From contig NZ_CP124543.1 of NCBI RefSeq assembly GCF_029953635.1, forward strand, positions 2,769,455 through 2,833,454: 64,000 bases of DNA, given 5' to 3'. Each line of letters begins with the position of its first letter. Within the stretch, counting starts at the first letter, position 1. Below, in pieces: positions 46,088 to 57,159 of this stretch. The notes under the pieces are model-generated. The model saw only the letters and a program-made list of their open reading frames with translations. It had not been told where the DNA came from and made no database searches. Origin of the DNA: Halotia branconii CENA392. Its GTDB lineage: Bacteria; Cyanobacteriota; Cyanobacteriia; Cyanobacteriales; Nostocaceae. A program made the position numbers and the translations under genes.

Positions 46088-46672
46088 ATGAAGCGATCGC
46101 ATCCGCATCTTGTCAAAGTTGCCATGATAGTCTTATTATCTTTTGGCAGTCTCGGTATTATCAGCGGTAGTTTTTTTCTCAAAAAAGCTTTCAGCAACAC
46201 TAATGAGCCAGAATTAATCACTGATCCGGCAAGATACAGTGAAATTCGGCATCAACTGTGGTCTAATAATGACCAAATCAAATATTTTCCTGATCAAATT
46301 CCTACTGATACTAAAAGTGTTCGTATTGCTTACTCTCCAGGATTTTTACAAGGAGGTAGTTATTTCCAGGTTAGATTGAAACAGTCACCACAAAAGATTC
46401 AAAAATTACTTTCACAATACAGAAATATTGCTCTACATACATATAGAGGTGGTAGTACAAACGACCACGTTAATTTACCTAATGGTGTACCCACAACTTT
46501 CTTCTACACCAGCGACTCGCCTACGGAATCTTTTCCCCCTGGTTATGAAATCTTGGTATTAGATGCACAAGATCGAGGAACTCCCGGTTTCAAATGGAAT
46601 CATGGCAATAGCCACGGCGTAGCCATTAATAATTTAACCTCAGAAATTGTCTATTGGGCTGAACAATGGTAG
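46088..46672 (+). CDS. hypothetical membrane-anchored protein (194 aa)
   Basis: From the ATG at 46088 the protein begins MKRSHPHLVKVAMIVLLSFGSLGIISG, one N-terminal membrane anchor or signal. The rest is a soluble beta-rich domain (YFPDQIPTDTKSVRIAYSPGFLQGGSYFQVRLK, then PPGYEILVLDAQDRGTPGFKWNHGNSHGVAINNLTSEIVYWAEQW). I recognise no catalytic motif. It seems to be a conserved cyanobacterial hypothetical protein exposed outside the cytoplasm. Confidence 0.6.
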   Translation: MKRSHPHLVKVAMIVLLSFGSLGIISGSFFLKKAFSNTNEPELITDPARYSEIRHQLWSNNDQIKYFPDQIPTDTKSVRIAYSPGFLQGGSYFQVRLKQSPQKIQKLLSQYRNIALHTYRGGSTNDHVNLPNGVPTTFFYTSDSPTESFPPGYEILVLDAQDRGTPGFKWNHGNSHGVAINNLTSEIVYWAEQW

Positions 46673-46949
46673 TAGCGCGACAAGGCTAAATTGAGAAACT
46701 TCCAATTAAAAAAATAATCAATCGTTGTGCAGGCAGGGGGGCAGGGGGCAGGGAGCAGGGGGAGAAAGAAAACTATCATCTAAATAAATTGGTTAATTTA
46801 TTCTCTGCAAGTCCCTGATCCAAAAAATTTGTAGGTTGGGTTGAAGAATGAGACCTAATGTCCTGACTAGTGTTGGGTTTTGCTTCCCTATGAGACGCTA
46901 CCCGTAGCTTGCTTCGACCTAAAAGTATCTCAAACTAAATAAACATTAT
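46673..46949. repeat. spacer with dispersed repeats
   Basis: It contains ggcaggggggcagggggcagggagcaggg (46733-46761) and a half-copy of the gtaggttggg element (46837 onward, with gtgttgggttttgcttccc). No gene. Confidence 0.6.
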
Positions 46950-47810
46950 TTATTTAACATCTTGCAAAGTTACTGCCAATTCATGCTGTAACAAGTTCTT
47001 TCCTTTCTTTTTGGCAAAATACATGAGATTATCTGCCCTTTCGATCATTTCATTGACTGAATCTGGAGGATCGCTAAAAGTAATAGCACCAATACTAAAA
47101 GTTACCGAAAAACCTTGTTGTTTCATAGAAGCTACCAAAACTCTTTGAACTCTATAAAGCACTACTTCTGCCGATTCATAGCTAGTGCGTGGTAGCAAAA
47201 TGGCAAATTCATCACCACCAATTCTAGCAACTATATCAATTTTTCGGAGAGTATTTTTGGCAACATCAGCTACTAAACACAAAAGGCGATCGCCTACACT
47301 ATGTCCGAACTGATCATTTATTTTTTTAAAGTCATCAATATCAATATAAGCAAGTGTTAAACTTTCTTGATGTCTTAAAGCTTGATTAATTTCACGTTTA
47401 GCTAGCTCTAGGAAAAACATCCTATTTATTAATCCTGTCAAAGCATCAGTTCTAGCTAATCTTTCGAGATTTTTTAATGTAGATTTAAGTTGTGATAATA
47501 AATAGTTAGTAAATAAGAAAAAAGCTAGATTTACAATTGTATTCCAGTAAGGTACAAAAAATACTGAAGAACAATTTAATGGTCTGGGATTGACTATTAA
47601 CCATGTCACCGAACTGATAATAGATATTAATATTCCAATAAAATTACCACCTATCCATGTAGCAATACCAACAGGAAATAAATATAAAATTGACACAGAC
47701 ATATCTGATGGGATGTAGTGGTCAATTAAGCCCATGATGCCAATCAGACAGATACTTAGTAATATTGAGAACGATAGAGGTTTTGCGTCTAATTTTTTAA
47801 TTAAATACAT
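46950..47810 (-). CDS. membrane-bound diguanylate cyclase (GGDEF)
   Basis: 286 residues. The first 120 form about four to five membrane helices (LSFSILLSICLIGIMGLIDHY, MSVSILYLFPVGIATWIGGNFIG), a MASE-type sensor region. The GGDEF domain spans about 130-286, with DALTGLINRMFF at its start and an intact RIGGDEFAILLPRT active site. It should make cyclic di-GMP from GTP in response to a membrane signal. There is no EAL domain and no obvious operon partner. Confidence 0.9.
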   Translation of the reverse strand: MYLIKKLDAKPLSFSILLSICLIGIMGLIDHYIPSDMSVSILYLFPVGIATWIGGNFIGILISIISSVTWLIVNPRPLNCSSVFFVPYWNTIVNLAFFLFTNYLLSQLKSTLKNLERLARTDALTGLINRMFFLELAKREINQALRHQESLTLAYIDIDDFKKINDQFGHSVGDRLLCLVADVAKNTLRKIDIVARIGGDEFAILLPRTSYESAEVVLYRVQRVLVASMKQQGFSVTFSIGAITFSDPPDSVNEMIERADNLMYFAKKKGKNLLQHELAVTLQDVK

Positions 47811-48738
47811 AAGTAAGTTAATGCAATAAAATCAAACTATGTAAAGAAAAGTAAATAAGGCTCAAACGCTTTCTCCCCCTGCCCCCTGCTTTGTTCCAAC
47901 AATAATTATTTACACCGACCTACTTATATATTCCCTCGGTTTAACTGCACCATTACGTGCAATCCCTTGTGGGTATTGACTATAGTCTGTCGGATTAGGT
48001 TTCTTTTAACTATGTATTTTATACTTTACCAATGTTTAACTAAACTGAAAATATTTCTTGAGTACAGTTTATATACTTGTGAATTGCTGTATCAAAATAT
48101 AGATGAAAATTTAGAGAATCAGATCCCCGACTTCTTAAAGAACTTGGAGATCTTGTTGTTCACGAATGATTTAGTAGTGCTATACATAGGTGTGGCTCTT
48201 CGTAGACATTGCCTCAAGGTTATAGATGCGTAATACCTGCATCGATACAAAAGCATTAATATATATTTTTAGACACTCACTTTTAAAAATGCTGGAATTA
48301 TATTTACTATATTGTCGGCTATTTTGACACCAGCAAGTTGATGCATATATGCTACATTTAGCTGATGCGATATCTACGACGGGCTATGCCTACGCCTTCA
48401 TTGATAGCAGATACAATCGAGTGAATTTGATGATTTTAGGAACATAGGCGATCGCTTGCTTAGTAAACATAATTATCCATTAGCAAAAGCTTAAAAACTA
48501 CCTGCTTGTATTAGCAACTTGGGTTAGTAAAAATTCATTATCTGCACTTATAGCAGTTCCTAATTATATGAGGTACATAGCCACTAGTACCGCAAGGTGG
48601 AATTAAAAATTAAAAATGAATACAGCATAAGCTTTTCATCAATTTGGAATGGGTGGTTTATTTTTGCTGCACTGTACTAGCCCCCAGTCCCTGATCTTAA
48701 CGAGATGTACCTTATTCAAACGAGAAGCGCTATATACA
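47811..48738. other. long gene-poor intergenic region
   Basis: About 930 bases without a supported gene. A plus-strand frame at 47967-48233 is hydrophobic and runs through a dispersed hairpin (48118-48152, agatccccgactt...aacttggagatct), so I treat it as chance. The region also carries a pyrimidine-rich repeat at 47869-47886. Nothing else was recognised. Confidence 0.45.
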
Positions 48739-49350
48739 CTAATCATGCAATGAAGAATCTGGCATAATCGTTTCCTGAAGATTCACATTAGTAAGGTTGG
48801 CTCCCCTAATATTAGCTCCTCTAAGATCAGCCCCTGCTAAGTTCGCTTTGCTGAGGTTAGTCCAACTCAAATTAGCACCTCTCAAGTCAGCTTGACTCAA
48901 GTTAGCCCGCGATAGGTATGCACCGCTGAGGTGAGCTTTACTGAGATTAGCTTTGTAAAGGTCAGTTTTGTAAAGGTAAGCCCCCATCAATTCTGCTTCG
49001 TGTAAGTTTGCGTCGCTGAGGTCAGCTGCGATCAAATTAGCTTCGATCAAGTTGGCAAAACAGAGGTTAGCCCGAATCAGCTTTGATGAACCTAAATCAG
49101 CATCTCTCAAGTTAGCATTTCTCAAGTCAGTTCCAATCAAATTAGTATTAGCAAAAGTAGCACTAATCAAATTCGCTTCACTTAAATCAGCACCTATCAG
49201 ATTACTGTGACTCAAATCTACCTGTGTCAGTATTGCACCACTCAAGTTTGCGACACTGAGGTCTGGTTCAATATGAGGATTTTTCTTTCTCCACTCAATC
49301 CAGGTGGCTGCACCAGCTTTTAGTAAAGCCAGATGCTCTCGATTTGCCAT
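48739..49350 (-). CDS. pentapeptide-repeat protein
   Basis: 203 residues, mostly tandem A(D/N)LXX repeats from about residue 35 to 195 (for example LIGADLSEANLISATFANTNLIGTDLRNANLRDADL), giving about 30 repeats and a right-handed quadrilateral beta helix. The N-terminal 30 residues (MANREHLALLKAGAATWIEWRKKNPHIEPDLS) form the usual leading segment. Start ATG at 49350 has a clear AAAGGAG ribosome site. It starts 10 bases after the ccmP stop codon, so the two are likely cotranscribed; its role is unknown. Confidence 0.92.
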   Translation of the reverse strand: MANREHLALLKAGAATWIEWRKKNPHIEPDLSVANLSGAILTQVDLSHSNLIGADLSEANLISATFANTNLIGTDLRNANLRDADLGSSKLIRANLCFANLIEANLIAADLSDANLHEAELMGAYLYKTDLYKANLSKAHLSGAYLSRANLSQADLRGANLSWTNLSKANLAGADLRGANIRGANLTNVNLQETIMPDSSLHD

Positions 49351-49360
49351 TTTTTCTCCT

Positions 49361-50002
49361 TTAATGCTGACGACTAATCTGGGGATTTACCCGACCAGCT
49401 ACACTTTCAATTGCTGTTAATGCTCCTGCCGCACCTGCGAGAATATCTCGTTCTTGTCCACCCAAGTAAAGTCGTCCAAAGCTACCTACAGCTTGAACCT
49501 CAAGGATGTTAATTAACGCCGCTTTCTCCGCTTCGTTGGCAGCCAATGCAGCATAAGCGGCAGGTTCAACTTCTAATACATATAGGGTTTGCCCTGCAAG
49601 TAGTAGCTGTCCCCGACGTGTGCGATTAATCAGTTGCGTTTGGTAAGCATCAATGTTGCGAATAATTTGGCTAGAAACCACACGGGGTTTGAGACCTTCA
49701 TCTCTACGGACTCCTAGGGTTGCTAATATAGCTTGACCAGCAGATCGTGTTTCGCCTTGAGAGCTAGAATGAACTTCTAATAGACCATACAGCCGTTCAA
49801 CTACCTGTACTCCCGGACGAACAGAAGCAGCTTTGAGCGCTACATCAGTAATTCGATTAATTTCAATACCAGGAGAGATTTCAATCCACAGTGATGTATC
49901 TCCTGGTAATGGTAAAAAACCTTGGGCTACTGTTCCCATATATGCTGCATGTTGAGGTTGCAGATTGTCGAGAAATACAAAACTGCGTAATTCTATGCCC
50001 AA
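49361..50002 (-). CDS. ccmP: carboxysome shell protein CcmP (tandem BMC domain)
   Basis: 213 residues comprising two fused BMC domains (about 1-100 and 110-205), which assemble as stacked trimers with a gated large pore in the beta-carboxysome shell, thought to pass larger metabolites. Recognisable segments are TLPGD-type [44 protein letters not shown], then [25 protein letters not shown] and the pore-side [20 protein letters not shown]. The start is a TTG at 50002, chosen because GGAGAG lies nine bases upstream and because the sequence opens MGIELRS as in CcmP of other cyanobacteria. Confidence 0.93.
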   Translation of the reverse strand: MGIELRSFVFLDNLQPQHAAYMGTVAQGFLPLPGDTSLWIEISPGIEINRITDVALKAASVRPGVQVVERLYGLLEVHSSSQGETRSAGQAILATLGVRRDEGLKPRVVSSQIIRNIDAYQTQLINRTRRGQLLLAGQTLYVLEVEPAAYAALAANEAEKAALINILEVQAVGSFGRLYLGGQERDILAGAAGALTAIESVAGRVNPQISRQH

Positions 50003-50223
50003 GATTTTGCTCTCCAGTCATCAGGGTAAAAATATTTGTTGCAATATATGAGTTTACCTTTAAACTACCATAAGCCTAAATGCGGGACTTATTAAGCTCA
50101 TCTCACCCCTGAAAGGGACGAAATTTCGTCCCAGTGATCAGTGGTCAATAGTCAGTTTTTTTTGCTACTTACCACACTTCGGCTAGCGGTAGTCGAAACT
50201 CAACTGCCGCGCAGCGCTGTACT

Positions 50224-50304
50224 GACTTGTACTGAGTTTAGCCTGAGCGTTGGTTGCTGAGTTTCGACTTCGCTCAACTGCCGCGCAGTCGAAGCAAGCC
50301 GAAG
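50224..50304 (+). repeat. 81-bp direct repeat, copy 1
   Basis: The segment from gacttgtactgagtttag to gaagcaagccgaag recurs without difference at 50399-50479, 175 bases downstream. It is itself built of smaller ttcgac/gtcgaa inverted units. Confidence 0.9.
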
Positions 50305-50398
50305 GGCGTAGCCGAAGTAGCCTGTCGAAGTGTCGAAATTCAGTGCATCGCTGACTACTGACATCTGACGGCGACGGGGCGGGCGATGGTTACTGAGC

Positions 50399-50479
50399 GA
50401 CTTGTACTGAGTTTAGCCTGAGCGTTGGTTGCTGAGTTTCGACTTCGCTCAACTGCCGCGCAGTCGAAGCAAGCCGAAG
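50399..50479 (+). repeat. 81-bp direct repeat, copy 2
   Basis: This is the exact partner of 50224-50304. Perfect identity suggests recent duplication or gene-conversion between copies. Confidence 0.9.
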
Positions 50480-50619
50480 TACTATTACGGACATTCCTCT
50501 CAGAAGTAGATTTTCCGTCGCCTTTTGATGAAGTAAACAGTAACTGATAACTGTTTAGTTAACCCTGGTTTAAATTTGCCACTGTATAATAATCCAGGCT
50601 TGTAATACTTAGAGCGATC

Positions 50620-52335
50620 GTGGCGAAAATAAAACTGCCAACGCCTATACTTCTATTTTTTCTATGCCTTACTCTATTGGGCGTGCGTTCATTTGGACAA
50701 ACAACTATGAAATCATCGCCGCAACTGCTGACTGACCCATTTTTACAATTGCCAACAGCAACTTCAGTACAAGTAGTGTGGTTTACCGAATTTGCTGGTA
50801 ATAAACATATAGTTACCTACGGAGAGAAACTTGATCAAACTTCTTGGGCAAGTACAACTAAACTCAGTCGTACACGCGAAGACCAGCAATCAAAAGTAGC
50901 AAATCAAACATATAAAGAGCCTGTAAAACGTGACATCTGGCGACACGAAGCAGAAGTGACTGGGTTAACTTCTGGGGTGCGGGTTCCTTATCGAGTCATG
51001 AGTGTGCGTGAAGATGGAGCTAATATTAGCAGTGATGTTTTTAGCCTTGCGCCCAGTCCCAAACTAGGTACACCATTAAAAATTTTACTCACCTCTGACC
51101 ATCAGTTAAAGCCGATGACAGCGGCAAATCTGCAAAAAGTGGTGGAGACAGTAGGACGAGTTGATGGGGTGTGGTTCGCTGGTGATTTAATTAATGTTAG
51201 CGATCGCGCTTCGGAATGGTTTGATGATCATCGAGGCGGCGCGTTATTTCCTGGTTTACAAGGTCGTGCCAAATATGAAATGGAACATAATGGCATTAAG
51301 ACAATCTACACTGGGGGTCAAATAATTCAACACGCTCCCATGTTTACGGCCATTGGTAATCATGAAGTGATGGGACGATTTGCAAGAAAGGACAGTTTGA
51401 ACGATGAATTTGATGATACGATTCCCCGTGCGGTTGCTCAAAAATTGTATAGTGGTAAATCGCTTATAAATAATTCTTTTAATACCGTTACATACGAAGA
51501 AATTTTTACTCTACCCAAAAGTCAAGAGGGTGGCAAAAAATATTATGCAGTCAGCTTTGGTGATGTCCGTTTGGTAGTACTGTACATCACAAATATGTGG
51601 CGGAATCCTAACTTAGATCCGAAATATAAAGGTAGATACAGAGAAGCAGAAAAGGATTTACATAATCCTGAAAATTGGGGTTATGGACAGATTATTTATG
51701 AACCGATTACTAAAGGCAGCAAGCAGTACAATTGGCTAGAGACAGAACTCAACAGTCTAGAGTTTAAACAGGCAAAATACAAAGTCGTGATGTTTCATCA
51801 TCCACCCCATACATTGGGTGATAACATCGTCCCTGCTTATACTGATCCAGTGCAGATAATTGAACGGGATGAAGAGCGCAAAATCAAAGCAGTACGTTAC
51901 GAATATCCTAAGGATAAAGATTATATTATTTGCGATGTTGTACCTTTACTAGAAGCGGCTAATGTGCAACTCGTATTTTATGGGCATTCCCATTTGTGGA
52001 ATCGCTTTATTAGTCCTAGCGGGATGCATTTTCTAGAAACATCTAATGTGGGCAATACTTATGGTGCTGCCTGGGGTAACAGAAAGCGAGATGTACCAGT
52101 TGGGTATAAAGAAGATTATGTGAAACTTGGCGATCCTAATGGATTGGAACCAGTAATGCCGACCATTGACTCTTTATTAAATAAAGATGATCAGGCAATG
52201 CCTTATATTGCCAGTAATAATATTACAGTTTTTAGCATTTTTGATACAGGTACAGGGATTATCAGTAGCTATCGTTTTGATACCCGTAAACCTGACTCAG
52301 AGGTTGTCAAGTTTGATCAATTTAAATTGAAATAG
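50620..52335 (+). CDS. secreted metallophosphoesterase, purple acid phosphatase-like
   Basis: 571 residues from a GTG start. A signal peptide lies at residues 1-26 (LLFFLCLTLLGVRSFGQ). An N-terminal Fn3-like domain carries VQVVWFTEFAGNKHIVTYG and EAEVTGLTSGVRVPYRV. The calcineurin-type core has metal-site motifs: LLTSDHQ, WFAGDLINVSD, AIGNHEVMG, VMFHHPPHTLG and VFYGHSHLW. Phosphomonoesterase or diesterase activity outside the cytoplasm is likely. An insert at about residues 270-360 is larger than in typical purple acid phosphatases. Confidence 0.88.
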   Translation: MAKIKLPTPILLFFLCLTLLGVRSFGQTTMKSSPQLLTDPFLQLPTATSVQVVWFTEFAGNKHIVTYGEKLDQTSWASTTKLSRTREDQQSKVANQTYKEPVKRDIWRHEAEVTGLTSGVRVPYRVMSVREDGANISSDVFSLAPSPKLGTPLKILLTSDHQLKPMTAANLQKVVETVGRVDGVWFAGDLINVSDRASEWFDDHRGGALFPGLQGRAKYEMEHNGIKTIYTGGQIIQHAPMFTAIGNHEVMGRFARKDSLNDEFDDTIPRAVAQKLYSGKSLINNSFNTVTYEEIFTLPKSQEGGKKYYAVSFGDVRLVVLYITNMWRNPNLDPKYKGRYREAEKDLHNPENWGYGQIIYEPITKGSKQYNWLETELNSLEFKQAKYKVVMFHHPPHTLGDNIVPAYTDPVQIIERDEERKIKAVRYEYPKDKDYIICDVVPLLEAANVQLVFYGHSHLWNRFISPSGMHFLETSNVGNTYGAAWGNRKRDVPVGYKEDYVKLGDPNGLEPVMPTIDSLLNKDDQAMPYIASNNITVFSIFDTGTGIISSYRFDTRKPDSEVVKFDQFKLK

Positions 52336-52567
52336 GATTTACATCTACTTGAATCGTTGAATATTACACTGATACTCTTAGTACTTAAAGATCCAAGTTG
52401 GGTTCGCTGCGCTTAAGCCAACCTACGCCTAATGCACTAAATTAAGCTTACCACGCCACTAAGAGCAATTTGCTTTTTTTCGTCGACTTACTTATTTGGA
52501 TTTAGATTATCCCCAAAAATCAACGCTAAAATTAGTAGTGTCAGTATTTGCAATATTTAAAAAAATT

Positions 52568-53251
52568 ATGATATCTGCTGACAAAAATTTTTTTCTTTTA
52601 ACAATTCTACCCTTAGAAAATGGCGACAAGTTGACCCGTGATGAATTTGAACGGCGTTATCGTGCTATGCCTAATCTGAAAAAAGCAGAATTGATTGAAG
52701 GAGTTGTTTACGTGGCCTCCCCATTAAGAATCAAAAGTCATGGCGAACCCCATGCTTACATTATAGGTTGGTTGGCTACATACAAAGCAGCTACGCCAGG
52801 TGTGGGTTTGGCTGATAATACCACAGTCTTAATAGATGCTGATAATGAACTGCAACCAGACGCTTTATTGAGAATTGAGATAGATGGACAATCGCGCATT
52901 AATAAAAATGATTATGTAGAAGGAGCGCCAGAATTAATTGTAGAAATTGCTGCTTCTAGTGCTTCATACGATTTACATGAAAAACTGAAAGTTTATCGTC
53001 GTAATCAAGTCCAAGAATATTTAGTATGGCGAGTTTATGACCAGCAATTTGATTGGTTTAAATTAGATAAAGGTGACTATACACAACTTGAACCCTCTAC
53101 AGATGATATAATTTGCTCTCAAGTTTATCCCGGTTTATGGTTAGCAAAATCTGCATTACTAGCAGGAGATTTAGCTACAGTGTTAGCCATTTTGCAAAAT
53201 GGATTATCTACCCTAGAACATCAACATTTCGTGCAAAGATTAGCTAGATAA
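52568..53251 (+). CDS. Uma2-family (DUF820) putative endonuclease
   Basis: 227 residues from the ATG at 52568 (MISADKNFFLLTILPLENGDK). The family core is LTRDEFERRYRAMPNLKKAELIEGVVYVASPLRIKSHGEPH, LQPDALLRIEID, APELIVEIAASSASYDLHEKLKVYRRNQVQEYLVWRVYD. It shares its architecture, including the YRRNGVLEY-like segment, with the gene at 39789. A TTG start at 52496 would add 24 residues without family similarity. Function unknown. Confidence 0.87.
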   Translation: MISADKNFFLLTILPLENGDKLTRDEFERRYRAMPNLKKAELIEGVVYVASPLRIKSHGEPHAYIIGWLATYKAATPGVGLADNTTVLIDADNELQPDALLRIEIDGQSRINKNDYVEGAPELIVEIAASSASYDLHEKLKVYRRNQVQEYLVWRVYDQQFDWFKLDKGDYTQLEPSTDDIICSQVYPGLWLAKSALLAGDLATVLAILQNGLSTLEHQHFVQRLAR

Positions 53252-53311
53252 TTTTCCAACAACTAATAGTTTGCCAATCTAGGGGAAAAATATTCTCAAA
53301 CTCTTTTGTAT

Positions 53312-53920
53312 TTACTCTCTTTTATACTTGTTCACTAACTCTAAACGCGATAATGCACTTGTAGCTGATTCTCGTACATAAGAGTCGGCAGATTCATCAT
53401 TCACAATTGCTGTGAGTACATCTGCTCCTCTGCTGTCGCCGACGGTAGCAAGAGCATTGACGATGGTTACCGCCAAAGCCACATTATCTGTTGTTTCCAG
53501 AGATTCAAGTAAAATATCCAAGGCTGGGACACCAATCTCACCTAAAGCCATAACGCATCCAATGTTGACAATGGGATTAGGGTCATTGAGTCCAGTTTTT
53601 AATGCTTGCAAACCTTCAGCAGCGAAAGGAACATCTGGATGGTTAACGGCAATTTGAGCCAAAGCTTTGGCAGAACTGCCTCTAACAGTCACATTGTCAC
53701 TGTTCAGCAAGGGATCAATTAAGGGAATAGTAGCATCTGGACCAATCACTCCCAATGCTTTAACAGCAGCCCGTCGATAAACAACATCTTCTTCACCCAG
53801 AATACTTATCAGTCGAGGAATGGTAGTTTCATCTTGAATTTCAGCTAGTTCTAGCATCGCCCGTTCCCGTAAGTTGGGGTTAGGATGTTTGAGTTGTTGA
53901 AAGAGTTCGTCTTGAGTCAT
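53312..53920 (-). CDS. cpeZ: phycoerythrin maturation protein CpeZ (HEAT-repeat)
   Basis: 202 residues with five or six HEAT/PBS-lyase repeats (for example DVVYRRAAVKALGVIGPDATIPLIDPLLNSDNVTVRGSSAKALAQIA). Size and place, after cpeY in the cpeBA-cpeY-cpeZ order, fit CpeZ, which assists bilin attachment to phycoerythrin as a chaperone-like partner of the lyases. CpcF/PecF-like proteins have the same fold, but the phycoerythrin setting decides for CpeZ. It is separated from cpeY by a repeat block of about 170 bases. Confidence 0.85.
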   Translation of the reverse strand: MTQDELFQQLKHPNPNLRERAMLELAEIQDETTIPRLISILGEEDVVYRRAAVKALGVIGPDATIPLIDPLLNSDNVTVRGSSAKALAQIAVNHPDVPFAAEGLQALKTGLNDPNPIVNIGCVMALGEIGVPALDILLESLETTDNVALAVTIVNALATVGDSRGADVLTAIVNDESADSYVRESATSALSRLELVNKYKRE

Positions 53921-53937
53921 TTTAAATTATGAATAAT

Positions 53938-54068
53938 TGGGCATTGGGCATTGGGCATGGGGCATGAAGAAAAAGAGGAATTAGGGACAAGGAGAATTTA
54001 GATAATTGGGGAAAAAACTGTCTCCTTGTCTCCTTGTCTCCCCTGCCCCCTGCCCCCTGCTCCCTTTC
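53938..54068. repeat. gggcattgggcatgg / tctccttgtctcc repeat block
   Basis: Short tandem units of the same kind as at 41418, with the aaggagaattagataattgggg part paired against a ctccttgtctccttgtctcccc pyrimidine run. It lies between cpeY and cpeZ and could form an intercistronic hairpin. Confidence 0.8.
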
Positions 54069-54092
54069 CTCTTCTCTTCCCCTGCTTCTTTA

Positions 54093-55355
54093 TTAGTCTC
54101 TAGCTTTTTCTCTAATCAACCAGTCTTGATCGTTAGCGGCAATTTCACGACTACTGGTATCGCCAAGTTTTTCTAATGCCATGAATGTCGCATATTTTAA
54201 ATCCCAGATTTTGGTTTGTAGGGTTTTTTGCAGTTCGGGGATGGCGCGACGATCGCCTAGTTCACTGAGGGCGATCGCAGCAGCGGCGCGAGATTTCTGA
54301 AACTGCGGTTGAGGGTTGTGCAATGCTTCTATTAAAAGCTCATAAGCAGGGGCATGTTGAAGCCAGCCGAATAGCTTGATCACATGAAAATGTGCGCCAT
54401 AATCGCTGTGAGCTTCTTCCGTGTATGTGGCAAAAAGGGCGGTGGGTGCTGTGTCTGCGTAATGTTCAAGAATAGTTTTAGTGGCTAAATAACAGCGCCC
54501 AAAGTCTGTTTCATACAACTCACGTATCAGAAATGGCAGGGTTGGTAGTTGATCGTAGCTGTGTACCAAATCTAAATCTTGAGGATGGTCGCGCAATGTT
54601 TGCTCTAAATAAGGTTGAATTTTAGTGTAGGCAAGCGCGCCTGTAGAAATACCAACTTCTGCTAGCATCCGAATTGCCCGTAACCGAAAGACAATAGATA
54701 CCGGACACCGAGCAATATTAGGAATGGCATCGTAATATCTAGCATCGATCAAATCTTGGATCGATAACCGACGGGCAAATACATTTTGGTGTTGCAACAG
54801 CGCTACTACCCGATCCATCTGAGAATAGTCTCTAGTAAATCGGCAGACTGCGGAAATAGCTGCACTGGCTATAGGTGCGTCATCGGCATTGACGAATTTG
54901 CGAATCCTTTCTAATGCAGGTTGGTAATCTAACTTAGTCAAAGTATGGATAATTACTCGATATGTTTGCCCTGGTTTTTCCAGCAATTGGGCAACTTCTT
55001 CTAAGATATCTGAGTCTTGAGTACCAATTTCTGCGATCGCCCAAACGGCATTTTCCACGGTGTAGCAGTCTTCATCTGCTAAACAGGTGCGAATGACGCT
55101 TAAGGCTGGCTTTGCCTGTAGCCGTCCTAATATCTCCACTGACTTGCGCCGCACAATCCGGTTATCTAGCGAAGGGTCAGTTTGTTGCACCGCACGTATT
55201 AAGGCATTGATTGAACGCTCCGTTGGAAAGTTCACCAAATGAGAAGCCGCAATATAGCGTGAGTCATCTTCATCTATCTCCTCTTGAGGCGTATCTAAAA
55301 GGGTGATAGCTTCGTCTTCTGTCAAATTGAAGAGATTAAAAAAGCGTTTATCCAT
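54093..55355 (-). CDS. cpeY: phycoerythrobilin lyase CpeY
   Basis: 420 residues of PBS-lyase HEAT repeats (YRVIIHTLTKLDYQPALERIRKFV and RAAAAIALSELGDRRAIPELQKTL). The N-terminus MDKRFFNLFNLTEDEAITLLDTPQEEIDEDDSRYIAASHLVNFP is characteristic. CpeY attaches phycoerythrobilin to Cys82 of the CpeA subunit with help from CpeZ. It follows cpeA by about 255 bases on the same strand, so it may be part of the same transcription unit or have its own promoter. Assignment rests on length and the cpeBA-cpeYZ order known from other phycoerythrin producers. Confidence 0.9.
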   Translation of the reverse strand: MDKRFFNLFNLTEDEAITLLDTPQEEIDEDDSRYIAASHLVNFPTERSINALIRAVQQTDPSLDNRIVRRKSVEILGRLQAKPALSVIRTCLADEDCYTVENAVWAIAEIGTQDSDILEEVAQLLEKPGQTYRVIIHTLTKLDYQPALERIRKFVNADDAPIASAAISAVCRFTRDYSQMDRVVALLQHQNVFARRLSIQDLIDARYYDAIPNIARCPVSIVFRLRAIRMLAEVGISTGALAYTKIQPYLEQTLRDHPQDLDLVHSYDQLPTLPFLIRELYETDFGRCYLATKTILEHYADTAPTALFATYTEEAHSDYGAHFHVIKLFGWLQHAPAYELLIEALHNPQPQFQKSRAAAAIALSELGDRRAIPELQKTLQTKIWDLKYATFMALEKLGDTSSREIAANDQDWLIREKARD

Positions 55356-55609
55356 TAGTCTTAGTAGTCAATGACCAACCGCGATCGCAAATGATAATTT
55401 TTTACTGTTACAGATATAAAAGTATAGAACAGACATTTCTTAGTGTCTTAGTGCCTTGGTGGTAAAAATTATTTATAAACCACTAACACATAAAAACAAG
55501 CCCGAAAATTCTTTGCCAGTACTCAACCTTAAATTAGGTAAAGCAACACGCCAAGAACTCTCAGGCTTGTAGGATAAGATTCTTATCCTGTCACAAAATT
55601 ACAATTCAA

Positions 55610-56125
<516 letters not shown>

Positions 56126-56202
56126 TTATCAGAACGTTTCGGTAATCGTTTTGAATTTTGAGTTTTGAGCTTAAGTCTCTAACTCACTATTTCTGTTAAG
56201 GA

Positions 56203-56889
<687 letters not shown>

Positions 56890-56918
56890 CCCCCAATCGA
56901 AATAACTCTAATTGGGGG
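56890..56918 (-). terminator. terminator between nblA and cpeB
   Basis: A perfect 8-bp stem (cccccaat and attggggg) with a 13-base loop, followed on the minus strand by a T/G-rich ttgtgttg tract. It ends the nblA transcript before the cpeBA promoter. Confidence 0.75.
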
Positions 56919-56991
56919 CAATATTACTAAATATTCAAACTTAAGGAAGAACTGCTTGAGGGTAGATTGCGCTTATTACTGAGAAGTAGGA

Positions 56992-57159
56992 CTAAACTTG
57001 CTTGAGCAGATGCTTAATCACATTTTCTTTAATCATTAATTGCCGCAGTACTTCTAAAAGAAACGTTTGCGCTTGGTCTTGACTCAACCCCTTTACTTGT
57101 TCTTCATAAACCTTGAGGTTGAAACTTTGCTCTAAGCTCAGTTTTGTTGGCACATCCAT
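56992..57159 (-). CDS. nblA: phycobilisome degradation protein NblA
   Basis: 55 residues: MDVPTKLSLEQSFNLKVYEE, then VKGLSQDQAQTFLLEVLRQLMIKENVIKHLLKQ. This matches the NblA pattern (LSLEQEF, the S-x-x-QAQ middle and L-x-x-LLKQ end); the family is 55-65 residues and helical, forming dimers that tag phycobilisomes for Clp protease during nitrogen starvation. The ribosome site AGGAGAG is about 12 bases before the ATG at 57159. It lies just upstream of cpeBA in the same direction, separated by a terminator. It is too short to stand out in an ordinary gene scan. Confidence 0.9.
   Translation of the reverse strand: MDVPTKLSLEQSFNLKVYEEQVKGLSQDQAQTFLLEVLRQLMIKENVIKHLLKQV

Larger units (their letters stand above)
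50003..50619. repeat. repeat-rich spacer between ccmP and a phosphoesterase gene
   Basis: There is no gene. It contains many gtcgaa / ttcgac palindromic units (actcaactgccgcgcag, gagtttcgacttcgctc) and an exact 81-bp duplication described separately. A segment at 50340-50400 (gcgacggggcgggcgatgg) separates the duplicated copies. Promoter elements of the next gene probably lie at 50560-50610. Confidence 0.6.

Noticed and set aside
47967..48233. Plus-strand frame of 88 residues
   Set aside because: It passes through a dispersed hairpin repeat and has no recognisable domain or clear ribosome site.
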